Source: Euwallacea fornicatus (Eukaryota > Arthropoda > Insecta > Coleoptera > Curculionidae). Taken from it: 64,000 nt of DNA. Position numbers and translations under genes: made by a program. The notes below the pieces were generated by a model. It saw only the letters and a list, made by a program, of their open reading frames with translations. It had not been told where the DNA came from and searched no databases. The first letter of the stretch is position 1, and the number at the start of each line of letters is the position of its first letter. The stretch lies in the NCBI RefSeq assembly GCF_040115645.1, contig NC_089558.1, positions 992,001 through 1,056,000 on the forward strand, read 5' to 3'. This document shows positions 11,494-24,800 of the stretch, one piece after another.

Positions 11494-14400
11494 CTATTTT
11501 ACCGGAGTGACATTGCTCAATGTGGCCCCCGGAATTTTGCCCAGAATCTTTGACAAATCGACTCCTGTCAGTGCATTGACAGCGGGCGGTATTTGACCCA
11601 CCAGCCGTGCAACTTCCCCCGTTGTGTTGTCCTGGCCACCAATAAGAACAACTTCCTCAGTTTTGGCCAGTGGTGCAGCAACTTCGGCTGCAATCTACAA
11701 ATATATATATAAAATAAAGTTTCCTGTCTATGGAATATGCGAGAAAATTACTTTAGGAAGCGCGTCCAAAACTATGCTCATGATGGCGGCGTCTCCGTAT
11801 TGCTTATAGACTGCAGCTTTCATGCGCATCCGTTCAGCTTCAGCTTTGCCCACACTGGAAATGGCAAAAGCTTCGGCTGCGCCCAGTTTTTTGATCTTTT
11901 CGCTCTCAGCTTGGGCTTTTTGAATTGTCTGAGTTCTGAGAAAGAAAAGTTGAATAAAATCATTGATAACAGTAGGATTTAGTTTAATTCCAATTATTTC
12001 CTTTAAACTAAAAAAAAAACTATTTCAATTTCTTACCCTTTTCCTTCAGCCAACATCTGTATTCGGTAATTTTCTGCATCTGCCGGTAGTCGAACAGTGG
12101 CGTCTAGCTCCTTTTCCTTCCTCAATACTTCCTGAGTTTCGATTTCGATTTGTTTTTTTCGCTCAACGACTTCGATCTGAATTTCTTCATTTCGTATTTT
12201 TTGCCGGATTTTTGCCGCTTGAAGGTCGTACGCCAACTGGGCTTGTGCTTTCTGCAAAAAGAAAAATGCATCTATGTATTGATTATTTTTTTGCAAAAAA
12301 TCTAATATTTTTTTGAATCCTTGACAAAGGGGCGAACGATATAGTATTTCGCCATATACTGGTGGAAAATGTTTATTTAGCATTTACTTTTCTCCGTAAT
12401 TTTGTTTTTTGATTATTTACGTACAGTCTACGATATTATTTATCGAGTTCGCACGTTTTTAAATCGTGGAAAATTCTCTTGAACAAAACAACCCGTGAAA
12501 CACCCCGTGAAAGTTGGCAATATATAGGATTAAGAATTCGATGTATAGACTTAATGCAGTTTTTAATGGATTTTCTCACAATGGGTTTTTGGGGATTTTG
12601 AGTCGTAGTAAAGCGTATAATATACCTCCTCAAATTGGCGCTGCATGTTTAGAAAACACTCAGTATATGGTAACATTTATACCCATCACGATCGGAATTT
12701 CGCCTCGTGTATATTACGAACATATGTATATGATACATTACCGCTGTATTAATTTCCTGGTCAAAATTAGCTTTCTGCAGTTTGAACATCCTGGAATTGT
12801 CCTCAATCTTGGTGTCTGTTGAATACTTAATGTCCATGGCGGATTTCTGACATTCGGCTTCCTGAAAAGGAAATATTTATTGTCGAATTAAAAGTGTAAA
12901 ACGCGACAATACAACATTAAGCATATCTGATAAAGGCCAAAGTGTATGCTTTCTTGGAGCATTAAACTATGTTCCGCAATGGCCTCGTTGCCGTTGCAAA
13001 TGCGGCCGCGTTCTGAAATTACTTATTACCAGGTATTTACGGCACGCTGACATTGCGAAATTACACAAGATACCAAAATCGAAACGAAAACTGCAGTTAA
13101 AACATTAACCAAATTTTAAAGTACATAGCATTTGGCCTTAGACTCTTTTTAACTACGGCATTTTTACCCTAATTCCTGCATCCCTATTGGCCTCGGCCAC
13201 CCCCGCGTCAGCATCCCTCTTGACTATCGCGGTCTGGGCCTTGCCCAACGACGTCAGATACTGGACGTCGTCATAAACGTCTTTGATGGTGAAAGACAAT
13301 ATTTCGATGCCCATCCTTCCTACATCCGGGGCAGCCACTTCCCGCACCAAGGCAGCAAATTGGTCCCGGTCTCTGTAGACTTCTTCTACTGTAAGAGTTC
13401 CTAAAAAATGACACGAGTTATAAACTCCTTATAGCAATTAGAGATGGGTGTGGGTGGATCTTGTCGGTGATCGATCCGAAAGGATGATAATTTCGTTTGT
13501 CCTAAAAATAAACTGACCTCTATTGGTAATAAAATGTTTACATACTACACGTCTATGCCATCAAATAAATACGCGTAATACACAAATGTTATAATGAGTG
13601 TATTTGGTTTTTTTCCATAACGGGAACCTTCACCTTAAATGAACGAATGCTAGTTGGAATTGGGGTACCGTAGAAATAATTAAAACATCGTAGCATTCTT
13701 CGACGTTGAGCAAGAGGCGAAAGGGCAAACTCGTTCTCATCACACGTACATCAGCTGTTGACTGCGTCTTCAGTATTTTTCATGAAAAATGAGAAGGAAA
13801 AAGGAATCCCTTTTGCCAACGATAATCGGCGTACTGTAGAGCAGCAAATTGCGGATGTTAAGATCACGTCTGGCCTTCTAGTAAATTATTTGCAACAATT
13901 CGCAGACAGTTTTGAAATAAACGAATCGCACGTTAATTCCTTTGCAGAAACCGGTATAATAAAACATATACAATGGGGTGGTCAGTCGGCAGGTTAATGC
14001 CATGGATAATGAGTAACTTTCATCACTGGTTACATCCTACAAGGGATGATTTACGGGGTGCTTGGTCTTACGGCTTCCAGGATGCCTTGAAATATATTCG
14101 AGTCATTTTGCTCAAATATATAGCAATGAAAAATCTATATCCTTATGGGAGAAAATCAATCATTTTAGGTTGAATTATTAAGGAAGCCTTCATGCATCAG
14201 AAAATTTAATACACGGAACGCCTAAATATCGCATTCCTTCTCATTACTTATTTTCCTTTGGCGTCTAATTAATAACTATTATTTGAAATTAATTACCTGA
14301 CGACGACCGCATAAGTGGCACCTACTGTGAGACTCAGACTGACCAAACTCATCCATAGAAGCTCCATAGAGAATCAAACGGAACCGAAACGCGCTAGGGG

Positions 14401-17227
14401 CACCAGTCGAAATCACTGCAGTGGCAGTCTGATTGCGACTTCCAAACGACGAGAAGTCTCAACCGACAGAAAAAAATTATAATAAAAAATTAGATATAAA
14501 CTTTATTCTTTGACACGTTTGTTTAGTAATTTCGTGAGTTGCACAACTACTGTGTCGGCTTCAAACTGGTCGATTCGAACGCGTGCTTTCGTGGGATTTC
14601 CTCGAGGAATCCCTCCTTATTCTTCGAAGAAGTCGCAAGATTTGCGCAAAAGTTTTTGTTTATTGTTTTCAATTTTCGGCCGAAAACACGTTACAAATGT
14701 ACAAACCACGACGTCACATCGCATTAATTGTCAACATGGAGAAAAACAATCGATATGCTCTGCTGCTAATCAATTAGATGCCGTTTCTTTTTACATTAAT
14801 CCCTAAAAGACGTCATCTTTGTCTGTTTCACGGTGGTTCACTAATGACGTTGAAGAAGAAAGGTGACTATCGGCGGCCATTTTCTGACGTAAATAACCGC
14901 CTCGTGACATTTAAAAATAATTTGTCAAACTATCAATTCATACGTCAATTTTTAATCATATTATAGGGTGTTCTAAAAAGGCTGAACCAAACATAATGAG
15001 ATTATGGGGGACATTGCGGTTTTCACTTCGGAGTCATTTTTGTTCAGAAGCGTAACGCTAGTTCGTTGACCAAAGACCAAAAGACTTTGATATTTAGTTC
15101 ATTTCCATTAAGGGTAATTGTTTCGGCCAGGGACTTCCTGAGTTCCTGCCTAACATTAGTTACTGCCTCATTAGGCCACAGAGAAATCCAAATACGCTGG
15201 CGGGGTTTTTTACTTGAGTCGAAGGACCAGACGGGCTACCATCATGAAGTAATGGGGGTCCAAAGGTTCGGGAGGGTACAGAAACTGTTACACAAATGAT
15301 ACTAAATTTAATCACAGATTAGTTGAAATACAGGGTTTAATTGGCGATTAAACTATCGACTGTAATACCTCCGTATAGACTTCTATTGCGACGAGAAGTT
15401 GGTAAAGTTATTTATTCTAACTGTGAATTCGGGAGAGGAGAGAAGTCCACCATAAATTCAGCAATGTTCATCCAAATAGCCTCAATTTTTGGACTTGGTC
15501 GGTTCCTCTTGTTGCAGAACTAATGCAATTTTTTTTTTTTCATTGGGAAAAATGCGCTAAGGGCACTTAATTTGTTTGCCCTACGAAAGGCATTCTTATG
15601 GACTTGGCGTGAACTATGGTTACTTTTATGTCCATATCAAAGCCTACATTGGAGTTCACGCTCCTTCCACATTAAAGAAATTACTTTGACGGGCTTAGCT
15701 CAATACATTATATCTTTCAATCGACCGAAGTGGACTCTTCAAGGTTTTCCTTGGACACTCACCATATTTAAATAAATGCAAGTTCGGTTGTAGGTGCAGA
15801 CGTGAGACCGCGACCGTGCCAATTATGCGAATTAATTTAACTAGTTAAGTAAGCTTTAATGCGTCAAAAAAGTAGCTTAAAGACTCCTCAGTGCATCTCA
15901 ATCCATATCTCAATTTCCCCCAATGCGCAAAGCTGAATTAAACTCTCCTCCGGGTTTCGATAATTTCGCTAAAACTCTCCCTATGCAATTCAGAGGTTAT
16001 CAGCTATATAAACTGAAAGACACATTATTTAAATGATAATTTGAACTGATTAGGCACTTAATTGTTGCTTATATAGTCCCAATATTAATTAAATTTCGCA
16101 CGAGATAAACACCAAAGCGTTTACGTGGGCGCTCATAAGCATCAAGATAATCTGCACAATGGGCGCAAGATAATTTTTCCTAATGAGAAGTCTTTATATT
16201 AGATGATATTATCGTTACTTTAGGCGTATTGTTATATTATCTCAAATATTAATCTTATGAATTATTCGATCTCTATCGGAAACACTTCCTATTAGCTGAT
16301 GGAATTAACAGGTTAAAATAGCTAATAATCAGCTGCTTAAAAGCAATGAAATCTCTTATCATCCTGCTGATACTGAAGTTCAAACATAACAAGGGTTTTC
16401 GCGGTTGCTAAAACGATGTAATTCCTTTATAGGCAGACATACAAAACTGAATCATTCCGCACATGTAACTCTCGGGCTTTTGCTTAGATTGAGCCTTGAA
16501 CGCCATTAGATTAATTGCTTCAGTTTTTCTGAATCCCATACCTGCTCGTTCATTTTGCGTTAGTTCATCATGCAATAGATATGTGCTGGAAATTTTAAGA
16601 TATTTTCGTTTTTATGCAACAACCGTAGTTTTCCCCGAATGAATAAACGCAACGATGTACTTTGTTTGGGTGCCACTCATCACCGTTGGACTCTCTGTCG
16701 GATTAACCGTCTTTGCCAGGTAAAACGTGGTTTTGTTTGCTTATTATTTAACCAGTTGAAACTCCACAGAAGGAGAGCGCACATTGAGGAGTACAAAACA
16801 GCGAAATTTGACAAAATCCTTAAGAAGGAGTTCGCCAAAATTCACCCAATGCCTGGGACCAGCATCGATGGTTAAAACTCGCATTTCATTAAATGCGACC
16901 AAACGCACACGGCCTACATCTTAACCTCACCCAAAATAGCTCTCAAATGTCCCTCCAAAGTCTGCAATATCGTGGCTTTGATCTCGTTCACGGTCTTTCC
17001 CAGGAACTGCTCGCTCGCCGTATGCAAAAGTTCGTCAGCTTTCATTATTTTACACTGAGCTACTCCTGTCACACTCAAGGGCACACCCTGGGAGGTCTCC
17101 ACGCTCTCGCACTGAGGATTCAGAGTCATCACCTCCAAAGAGAGTCTCTGGACGTCGGTCACCAGCCACCAAGCCCAGGACCAACCTCCTACCGTGGTGA
17201 CGCGCTTTGTTGATCCGCAGCATCCTC
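11494..17227 (-). CDS. Flo2: Flotillin-2 (first coding exon not in view)
   Basis: Membrane-raft scaffold of the SPFH/PHB family that acts on the cytoplasmic face of the plasma membrane and endosomes. Minus-strand exons 17227-16931, 13400-13168, 12861-12742, 12251-12037, 11935-11752 and 11694-11494 join in consistent phase to 415 residues plus stop; with the missing N-terminal exon (about 17 residues) the total matches the usual ~430. The first visible exon starts inside SGGCCGS, then VGGWSWAWWLVTDVQRLSLE and the PHB domain (VREVAAPDVGRMGIEILSF, IKDVYDDVQYL). A coiled-coil region rich in Ala/Glu follows (KAEAERMRMKAAVYKQYGDAA), and the protein ends ALTGVDLSKILGKIPGA. The phase-1 junction at 17227 requires an upstream exon ending in one G of Gly. 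That exon was not found and should lie to the right, beyond the GMC genes, as in other insects. Confidence 0.95.
14297..14367 (-). other. Candidate alternative 5' exon inside a Flo2 intron
   Basis: On the minus strand an ATG at 14367 opens a 71-base segment reading MELLWMSLVSLSLTVGATY followed by four more residues, ending at a good donor (CAG|GTAATT). The peptide looks like a signal or membrane anchor. Spliced to the next Flo2 exon (13400), this frame would not continue flotillin. A second ATG at 14312 in another frame (MRSSS) would join in frame to GTLTVEEVYRDRD and give an N-terminally shortened flotillin-2. It is either an alternative Flo2 start or the first exon of an unknown small gene; transcript data are needed to tell. 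Confidence 0.3.
14368..16654. other. Flo2 intron sequence, nothing recognised
   Basis: No exon could be supported. A segment near 14964 (GGGTGTTCTAAAAAGGCTGA) looks like one end of a TIR-type element, but no partner end was found. Short plus-strand frames at 15066-15299 and 15572-15775 show no family resemblance. Confidence 0.4.
16655..16875 (+). CDS. Small single-pass membrane protein, two exons, function unknown
   Basis: Exon 1 (16655-16719) ends at CCAG|GTAAAA. Exon 2 (16770-16875) follows the acceptor CTCCACAG and ends with TAA, giving 56 residues. The N-terminus MYFVWVPLITVGLSVGLTVF is one hydrophobic segment. It is followed by a basic cluster ARRRAH and a charged helix-like tail (IEEYKTAKFDKILKKEFAKI) ending HPMPGTSIDG. 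Layout is that of a small N-terminally anchored protein with a soluble C-terminus, such as accessory subunits of inner-membrane complexes, but I do not recognise the family. The gene lies antisense inside a Flo2 intron, ending only 55 bp from a Flo2 exon. The nearer acceptor at 16756 would put a stop directly after the junction, so the 16769 acceptor was chosen. Confidence 0.5.
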
Positions 17228-19200
17228 CTGTCGAAAACGAAGGGAAGAGAGTTAGAGTAGTGCTAGAATTGAATAAAACTGTGATTATTGGAGAATACTG
17301 GTAATTCGTTTCTTTTTTTATTCTAAAGCCTCAACCATCCTTGAAAAGGGCACGTTGGAGGTTTTTTGTTGGGGGGAGGGGGGAATTGTAATTAAAAATT
17401 TCGCCCATTTTTGAACTTGCTAAGGCCGGTCCTGCGTACAATACCAGATTATTCCGTATAACGTTGTTCTTTCACTGAATGTGCGTAGATAGCAAGATAC
17501 TTCACGCCGATAGTACAGAGGTTTCAATGCAAGTACTTATTATTTATCAGGTTTTTTAGCGGCGGTGTCTGGCAAGCAGTCGCCAGTTTGCGCAGTGATA
17601 TTATGCCTTTGCTACGTAGAAGTGGCTCGCTGGAAATCTTCACAAATCTGACTATCGATTACCTTTAGAACTCGACCCCTCGGCCTCAAAATCCCCACAA
17701 AGACTTAAGCCAAGTTGAGGCGAGTAATCTCGCCTCGAGAATTACTGACAGAATGGTGCACGCGTTTGTCTTCATTCGTTTTTCCCGCGTCGCGAGTCTT
17801 TCTCACGAAATATGACAATGGACATATCCCCTCCTCGCCTGCTTTAAAGACAAGTACAGAAACTAATCTGACCTTCAAGATCCTCCACACCTCTATCGGC
17901 GAAGAATATGAATATTAAGTTAATGTTCCTTTCTATAAAAATCTAGGAAAGTGCCGCATTTTGCGGTCAATTTTCCCTTGGCTTGATACACTTTCACGCT
18001 GAATAAACCTAAAGATATCTGCCATACATCACGTAGCATTGAACATCTGTAACTTTCCTCGGTACCGCCTTTTTTGCTCGTAGTAAATGCCATAACAATA
18101 ATTCAATCTATTAAAAGGGAATCACAAACATAAAAAAAACTACAAATTTATTACATTATTAGCAAACTTAAACCGGATAAATCGCTTACACGCAGGTACT
18201 TTTCTCACAGCCCCAGTATAAAGTACTGCTAAATCCATGCACCTCTTCTTCTTCTTCACGTACATGACCATCGTCAACGATCTCGAGATACACGTATTTT
18301 CTTCAATTGTACCTTTCTTCAGTTGGTGCGGCCTTGTCCTCAGATGAAGTCAAGTTTAATGGTTAAAACTTCGAAAATCAATAGCCGGGACCTTTTGGTG
18401 AAATTAATTAGCAAAACTGTGTCAATGTACAGTTTTAATTTCAATTAGTTTTGTGATGGTGGCATTGAAGAAATTGCGGTGTTACATTATGTTCAAGTGG
18501 TGCGGGTTACTGTCGGATTAAATTCGAGGAAATTTCGAAATAATCGAGTAAGGTAAGTCACCAGTAATTTTTAAGACGCATTTGGACCGTTTAAAAAATT
18601 TGCTTAAGCCAGGAAGCACAATTGTACAATCGACTTGTCGTAGAGTTCCCACAGAAATCATGTAGCACTGCACGTAGACCAATGGTCGTTTCGGAAATGG
18701 TAACGCAGGTGTCGTTATCATTTGATTTATTGGGTGAAGTTAAGTAGAACGAATGAGAACGGTGTCGCAAAGAAAAAACAAAAAAGATGCCAAAAATATA
18801 TCCACACAGAAACTTCTAGGTCTATAGAATTTTTACAAGACATACACAAACCCCTAGATGACTCCTCTATATCGAAGTCTAATTGAGAGTCCTAGATGAT
18901 CAATCGGTTTTTTGGACATTCAATTACATAATCTAAATACTGGGTAACGTCATCAGTGATCAAAAACGTGTCCCGTTCACGATCAAATGGTGAAATAGAA
19001 AGTGAAAAAAATACGTGATCGAAATGACAAAATGTAGGATCTTGCAAAAAAGGGCACAAATCAATGTGCGTTTTCAAATCAATGATTAACAGTCTTTAGT
19101 GAGCACTGATGGTACCACCATCATGGCGTGGATAGCCAAATGTTGGTATTGCGATCGAGATCTCCATAATCGGTTCTGATAACACGACGCTTTTTCAGTA
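17228..19200. other. Flo2 intron and upstream region of GMC1
   Basis: No exon was supported. It has a short G-rich run near 17373-17384 and AT-rich sequence. I looked here for the flotillin-2 exon encoding the MGN N-terminus and did not find it. It should contain the GMC1 promoter. Confidence 0.5.
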
Positions 19201-21472
19201 ATGAGCGGGTTAACCGGAGAAATCCTGGATCTTGGGGCAGCCACCGCTTCAAATTTAGGATATTTCATCCCTACTTTGGTGGCAGCAATCGCCTATTTCC
19301 AGTACGAGCTCTTGGACCCTGAAGCTAGGCCCGTAGACGTCCCTACGGACTCTCTTTCCGATCGATATGACTTCATAGTTATTGGTGCAGGATCTGCAGG
19401 TAGGGTCCGATTTTCAGTTGATGGTTCATGCAAAATCGATTTACAGGGGCAGTGGTGGCTAGTAGGCTAACTGAGGTGGAGCAATGGAAGGTGCTCCTAC
19501 TCGAAGCGGGAGGAGACGAGACTGAAATATCTGACGTTCCATTGATGGCAGGATACTTGCAACTATCTCAGCTAGATTGGCAATACAAGAGTGAGAGACA
19601 AGGACAGGCGTGTCTAGGTAAATTCAAATTGGTTTTAAGTTTCATTTGTGCACAAATTTGGAAATAGGAATGGTCAATGGGCGCTGTAATTGGCCTCGCG
19701 GTAAAGTGATGGGAGGCTCCTCAGTCCTCAATTACATGCTCTATCTGAGAGGCAACAAGAAAGACTACGATATGTGGGAGACTCTCGGTAATCCCGGCTG
19801 GGGCTACAAGGACGCCCTGTATTATTTCAAGAAAAGCGAGGATAACAAAAATCCCTATCTCGTTGGGAATTACCATGGAAAGGGAGGGTATTTGACTATC
19901 TCGGAAGCACCTTACAGAACACCTCTGGTGAGTTAAAATTTGATATGATTTTTGCGATACGAACAACTGACAAAAACTAAAAAATCAAACGAAAGAGATA
20001 CACGTAAGAAATTGCTGGACCTTGAAAGATCGTGGTACGCCAATGGCATGGGGTAAATTGTGATAAGCCACTGCCGCATCCTCGAGAATAAGGACGGCAC
20101 AAAATCGCACTTACCCCTAGATCCGTCACTACACTTAAATCACATATTATATATTCAAAGTAAATCCATTATCGCATCACTATACATCACTATAAACCGT
20201 TATTGGTTTTAGGCGGCCTCGTTCATCGAAGCAGGTAAACAACTAGGCTACAAAAATCGAGATATCAATGGAGAGCACCAAACGGGATTCATGATGGCCC
20301 AAGGAACCATCCGTCAAGGTTCCAGATGTTCCACCAGCAAAGCTTTTTTAAGGCCAGTGCGACTGCGCCCCAATTTACATGTAGCTATGAAAGCCCACGT
20401 AACTAGAATCCTAATCGATCCATCGACTAGAATTGCATTTGGAGTGGAATTTATTAGAGATGGGAAATTGCATAGAGTTCGAGCTAACAAGGAGGTGATT
20501 TTGTCTGCTGGCGCAGTCAACTCTCCACAGCTGCTGATGCTCAGCGGAATTGGACCAAGAGCTGAGTTGGAGAAATTTAAGATTCCGTTGATTCAAGATT
20601 TGCAAGTTGGGAGTAATTTGCAGGACCATATAGCTTTGGGAGGACTGGTTTTCACAATTAATAAACCCGACTCTATTTTGCTGGACCGGATTTATTCCGC
20701 AAGTTCTTTAATGCAGTATGCGGTGTGGGGTGCTGGACCATTGACGATAATGGGGGGCGTTGAGGGCTTGGCATTTGTGAACACCAAATACGCAAATGCT
20801 TCAGACGATTTCCCAGACATTGAATTTCACTTTGTCAGTGGGGGGCCTCATTCGGATAAAGGAACGCAATTGAAGAAAGCCCATGGTCTTTCAGACTCCT
20901 TCTACAACGCTGTCTTCAAGCCCATTGAAGGCAAAGACGCTTGGAGTGTGATCCCCATGCTGCTGCGCCCTAGAAGCAAAGGAACAATAAGGTTGCGCAG
21001 CAAGAACCCCACAGATTATCCTTTGATTTACCCGAACTACTTCTTTGACGACTTTGACATGAGGACTCTAATTGAGGGCGCGAAAATTGGGGTGGCTTTG
21101 AGTGAAACCCCAGCCTTCAAAAGCTATGGGAGCAAGGTTGTGGAGTACCCCCAATGCATTCATTTTGGGAAATTCTCGGATCAGTACTTCGAGTGTATGA
21201 TACGACTCTATTCCGCCACCATTTACCACCCTGTGGGCACAGCTAAGATGGGGCCCTATTGGGATAAGGACGCTGTGGTGGACCCTCAATTGAGGGTGTA
21301 CGGAGTCAAAGGTTTGAGGGTGATCGATGCGAGCATTATGCCCAATTTGGTGAGCGGGAATACCAACGCTCCAGTGATAATGATAGGAGAAAAGGGAGCG
21401 GATTTGGTGAAGGAGTTTTGGTTGAAAACTGCTAGGATTAATAGTGTTTATAGGACGTTGCGGGGAGTTTAG
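19201..21472 (+). CDS. GMC oxidoreductase 1 (glucose dehydrogenase-like)
   Basis: FAD-dependent GMC oxidoreductase; the substrate cannot be read from sequence. Four exons, 19201-19399, 19447-19617, 19668-19927 and 20213-21472, give 629 residues. Residues 20-34 form an N-terminal hydrophobic segment, followed by YFQYELLDPEARP, so the protein is probably membrane-anchored or secreted. The dinucleotide-binding motif DFIVIGAGSAG ends at residue 67. GMC signature 1 is RGKVMGGSSVLNYMLYLRGN, and signature 2 is SAGAVNSPQLLMLSGIGP. The catalytic pair is His about 549 (IYHPVGTAKMGP) and Asn about 593 (VSGNTNAPV). The last exon is one uninterrupted 1260-base block, where GMC5 and GMC4 have several introns. 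It is the first gene of the array, opposite to flotillin-2. Confidence 0.95.
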
Positions 21473-21640
21473 TGTATGGTCGATTGTGTAGTCGAGTTCG
21501 TAGACTGAATTTGTCATTTGCCGTAAGTGAACTGTGAGTTAGAAAACCGATGATTTTCTGACGGACGTATTGCTTCGACTAGAAAACTTCCAAAGATGAG
21601 TCCATAGAGTTAAATATTTATACGCAATTATTTTTTTACT

Positions 21641-21646
21641 AATAAA
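21641..21646 (+). terminator. Poly(A) signal of GMC1
   Basis: AATAAA about 170 bp after the GMC1 stop, followed by T/G-rich sequence. GMC2 begins about 250 bp further on. Confidence 0.6.
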
Positions 21647-21894
21647 CGATAAAAGCTGTTTTATTGGTTTGTGTACATTCCTCAAAACTTACTTTCACAT
21701 TTCCCTATACAGTGTTTTGAAAACAAACGTTATAAGTTTAAAAACAAAGCAGTAAACAACTAATAAGAATCAGCGAAACATTGTCCAACTAACCTACATA
21801 TGCCAAGACCGCACAATGTCCTGCTTAATTTAAAATGGTCAGTGCTGTGTAAATTAATTTAAGAAAAAATTGTAAATCGAAGAAAAAAATCATC

Positions 21895-24800
21895 ATGTCG
21901 ACATCAACGCAACAACTAAACCTCTACTCCATGACCAGAATGGCGTTAACCTTAGGACCAGGCCTAGGATTCCTCCTATCTCTACATTCAAGCGCGCTAA
22001 ATGAGCGACCAGACATTTTGGACAGGTATACAGACCATTGTAGCATCACTCTGTTGCATTAAGAACTTTTCAGGGAGCATCGTTTGAAAGATAAATCTTA
22101 CACAGACATTAAGGAAAACTATGATTTTATCATAGTGGGGGGTGGTAGCGCTGGGTCAGTACTGGCAAACCGACTCTCCGAAAATCCCTACTGGAACATT
22201 TTGCTTCTCGAAGCAGGGCCGGACGAAATTAGCATCACTGATATGCCGATGATGTTTCCTGCTTTGCAGCTAACGCCCTTTGATTGGCAGTACAAGGTAC
22301 CACGCGACCAAAGAGCCGAAAATGGAAACTAACGAAACTTCCTTATTAAAGACAGAACCAGGGGAAAAGTACTGTCAGGCTATGGTGGACGGGAAGTGCA
22401 ACTGGCCTAGAGGGAAGGTACTTGGAGGGTGCTCAGTATTAAACGCCATGCTTTATGTTCGAGGAAACCGGAGGGATTACGACAGGTATAATTTTAATTT
22501 AAATAAAAATATATTAAAATTGCAATATTATGTATTTAGATGGGCGGCATTAGGGAATCCTGGCTGGAGTTACGAGGAAGTTTTGCCGTACTTTAAGAAA
22601 TCCGAGGATATACGGATTGATCAATACAGGGATGACCCATATCATGGCACAAACGGGTACCTAACCGTGGAACATTTCAGGTAAATATCCGCCAAAAAAA
22701 CAAAAAAAAAAACAAAAAGGAAAGGCCAAAGTCGCTCCTGCGTCAGAAAATCATGTATTCCATGTTTCTTTCAATGTTTCTGCAGTTTATGTGTTTCATA
22801 ACTTAACCGCAGGAGCAGCGGACCTCCCCAATGGTAACGCCTGAATATATTGTATAAGTAGTAACAATTCAGCGCTAAGTAGCGGTAAGATGTTAATGAA
22901 GACATGCGGTATTTGCGGTAGTACTTACTCGTCATAAAGGGTACTGCTACATGTAAGTTAGACAGAGACAAAGTATTGTCATAAAGTCGATTATTGCGCA
23001 AACCAGCTCAACGAGTTTACGGTGGCTCCATCTGTGTGATTCAAAGTTGAATGTGGTGGGTGATTTGAAAATATATTTTAAACGCAAAAACTCAAACAAG
23101 TCACTTGAGACTTCTCGTAATGCGGGAATGTGTGCATTAGAGTGTGTTGGAACGTCAGAAAAATATAGGAAATAGCTCATTTTCAACCGAAACGCCTAAA
23201 TCGGTAAATTTTTGTATTTCTTGTGGGGCCCCCATACATTCGTAAATAATTCTACACAAGACGCCTGCTGTGAACTAACTGCTGTAGTGCTCCTGCACAT
23301 CTCGGCGTTTCAGCAAAGCATCATAACTCGCCTCCACGTCAAGCAATAGATGGCACCACTCCCGAAAAATCTCATTAAAACTAACTTTAAGCGTTAACGC
23401 TTTAATTAAACCGTTCGAATTTTAATTAAAAGATCAACTCCTAAAATTGGCAACATTTCCATATTCACCTTTTAAAATGGACATTTTTCCTCATTTTTAA
23501 GGACAAAATAACATCTCACTGCTCCCAATTTATTTCTCAAGCGTACTTATACAGCGTATGCGAGATATCAAATTGGATTGGTCGAAGTCTTCTGGAGATA
23601 GTACTGTTTGCTGTACTATCTTTTGTTGTCTTTGGCCTTTCCTTTTTGTTTTCGTCCTAAGAAATCAGTTCCCTGTTGCAGGTATCGTTCGCCGCTTTCT
23701 AATTGGTGGTTAGAAGCGGCTCAAGAAGCCGGCTACACGATACGAGACCTCAATGGCGAGTACCAAACAGGATTCATGCTGCCTCACGGCACTTTAAGGG
23801 ATGGTTTGCGATGTAGCACCGCTAAAGCCTTCTTAAGGTCTCTTTAACAGAGTTTCACAGCATAAATTTTATAAGTTAAAAAATAGATCCATCTGCGATA
23901 GACCAAACTTGGACGTCAGCTTGTATTCTCACGCTCATAAAATCCTAATGAATGATGATTATCAAGCTTACGGCGTCGAGTTTACTAAGTTTGGAGTCAA
24001 GAAAACCGTATACAGTGATAGGGAGGTGATTCTAAGTGCCGGATCGTTGGGATCTCCTCAAATTTTAATGCTATGTAAAAGTTTACCAGGTATTAGCTAA
24101 TGATCGCGAAGTATCTATAGATGAGTTTTAGCGGGGATCGGCCCTGAAGATCATCTAAAAGAAATCGGGATACCCGCCTTAGTACCATCACCGGGAGTAG
24201 GTTACAACATGCAAGACCACGTAGCAATGGGCGGGGCTGCCTACCTCTTCGACCCAGGAGAAGAATACATAGAACAGACATGTAGCTTCAATTTACCAAA
24301 AGTGTTCTCTCCTGAAACCATCGATATGTTTGCTCACAACAATAGCGGGCCGATATATTGGCTCCCCGTGTGTGAGGTGAGTTCAAATAGAAGTTAATTT
24401 AAAGTTATTGTTACTTTTGTATGAAAGGTCATGGGATTTGCAAATACGAAGTACGCAAATTACGAAGACGATTGGCCAGATGTGCAGTTCTTCTTTGCCT
24501 CATACGCCGATAGCTCCGATGGGGGGTTATTCAGCAAGAGGGCCGCAGGGCTTAAGGATGATGTTTATACGGCAGTTTACGAAGAAAATATTTATAAAGA
24601 GGCATTTTCTGTGCGTATTTTTAATCTCCAAACGAAGGGAATTTGAATAACTGTTACAGGTCTTAACCCTATTGCTGAGACCTAACAGCAGAGGCAGGAT
24701 TATGCTGAAGGACAAAAATCCAGACTCTCGAGTATTGATTTACCCAAATTACTTTGGTGATCCTCAAGACATTAAAATTTTGGTAAGTTCTCTAGCTACT

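Noticed and set aside
17228..19200. Search for the flotillin-2 N-terminal exon
   Set aside because: No segment reading as MGN...GPNEAL with a matching donor was found, so the exon is left outside the annotation.
20314..21517. Minus-strand frames (68-149 codons) opposite GMC1 exon 4
   Set aside because: Shadows of the conserved plus-strand GMC coding block.
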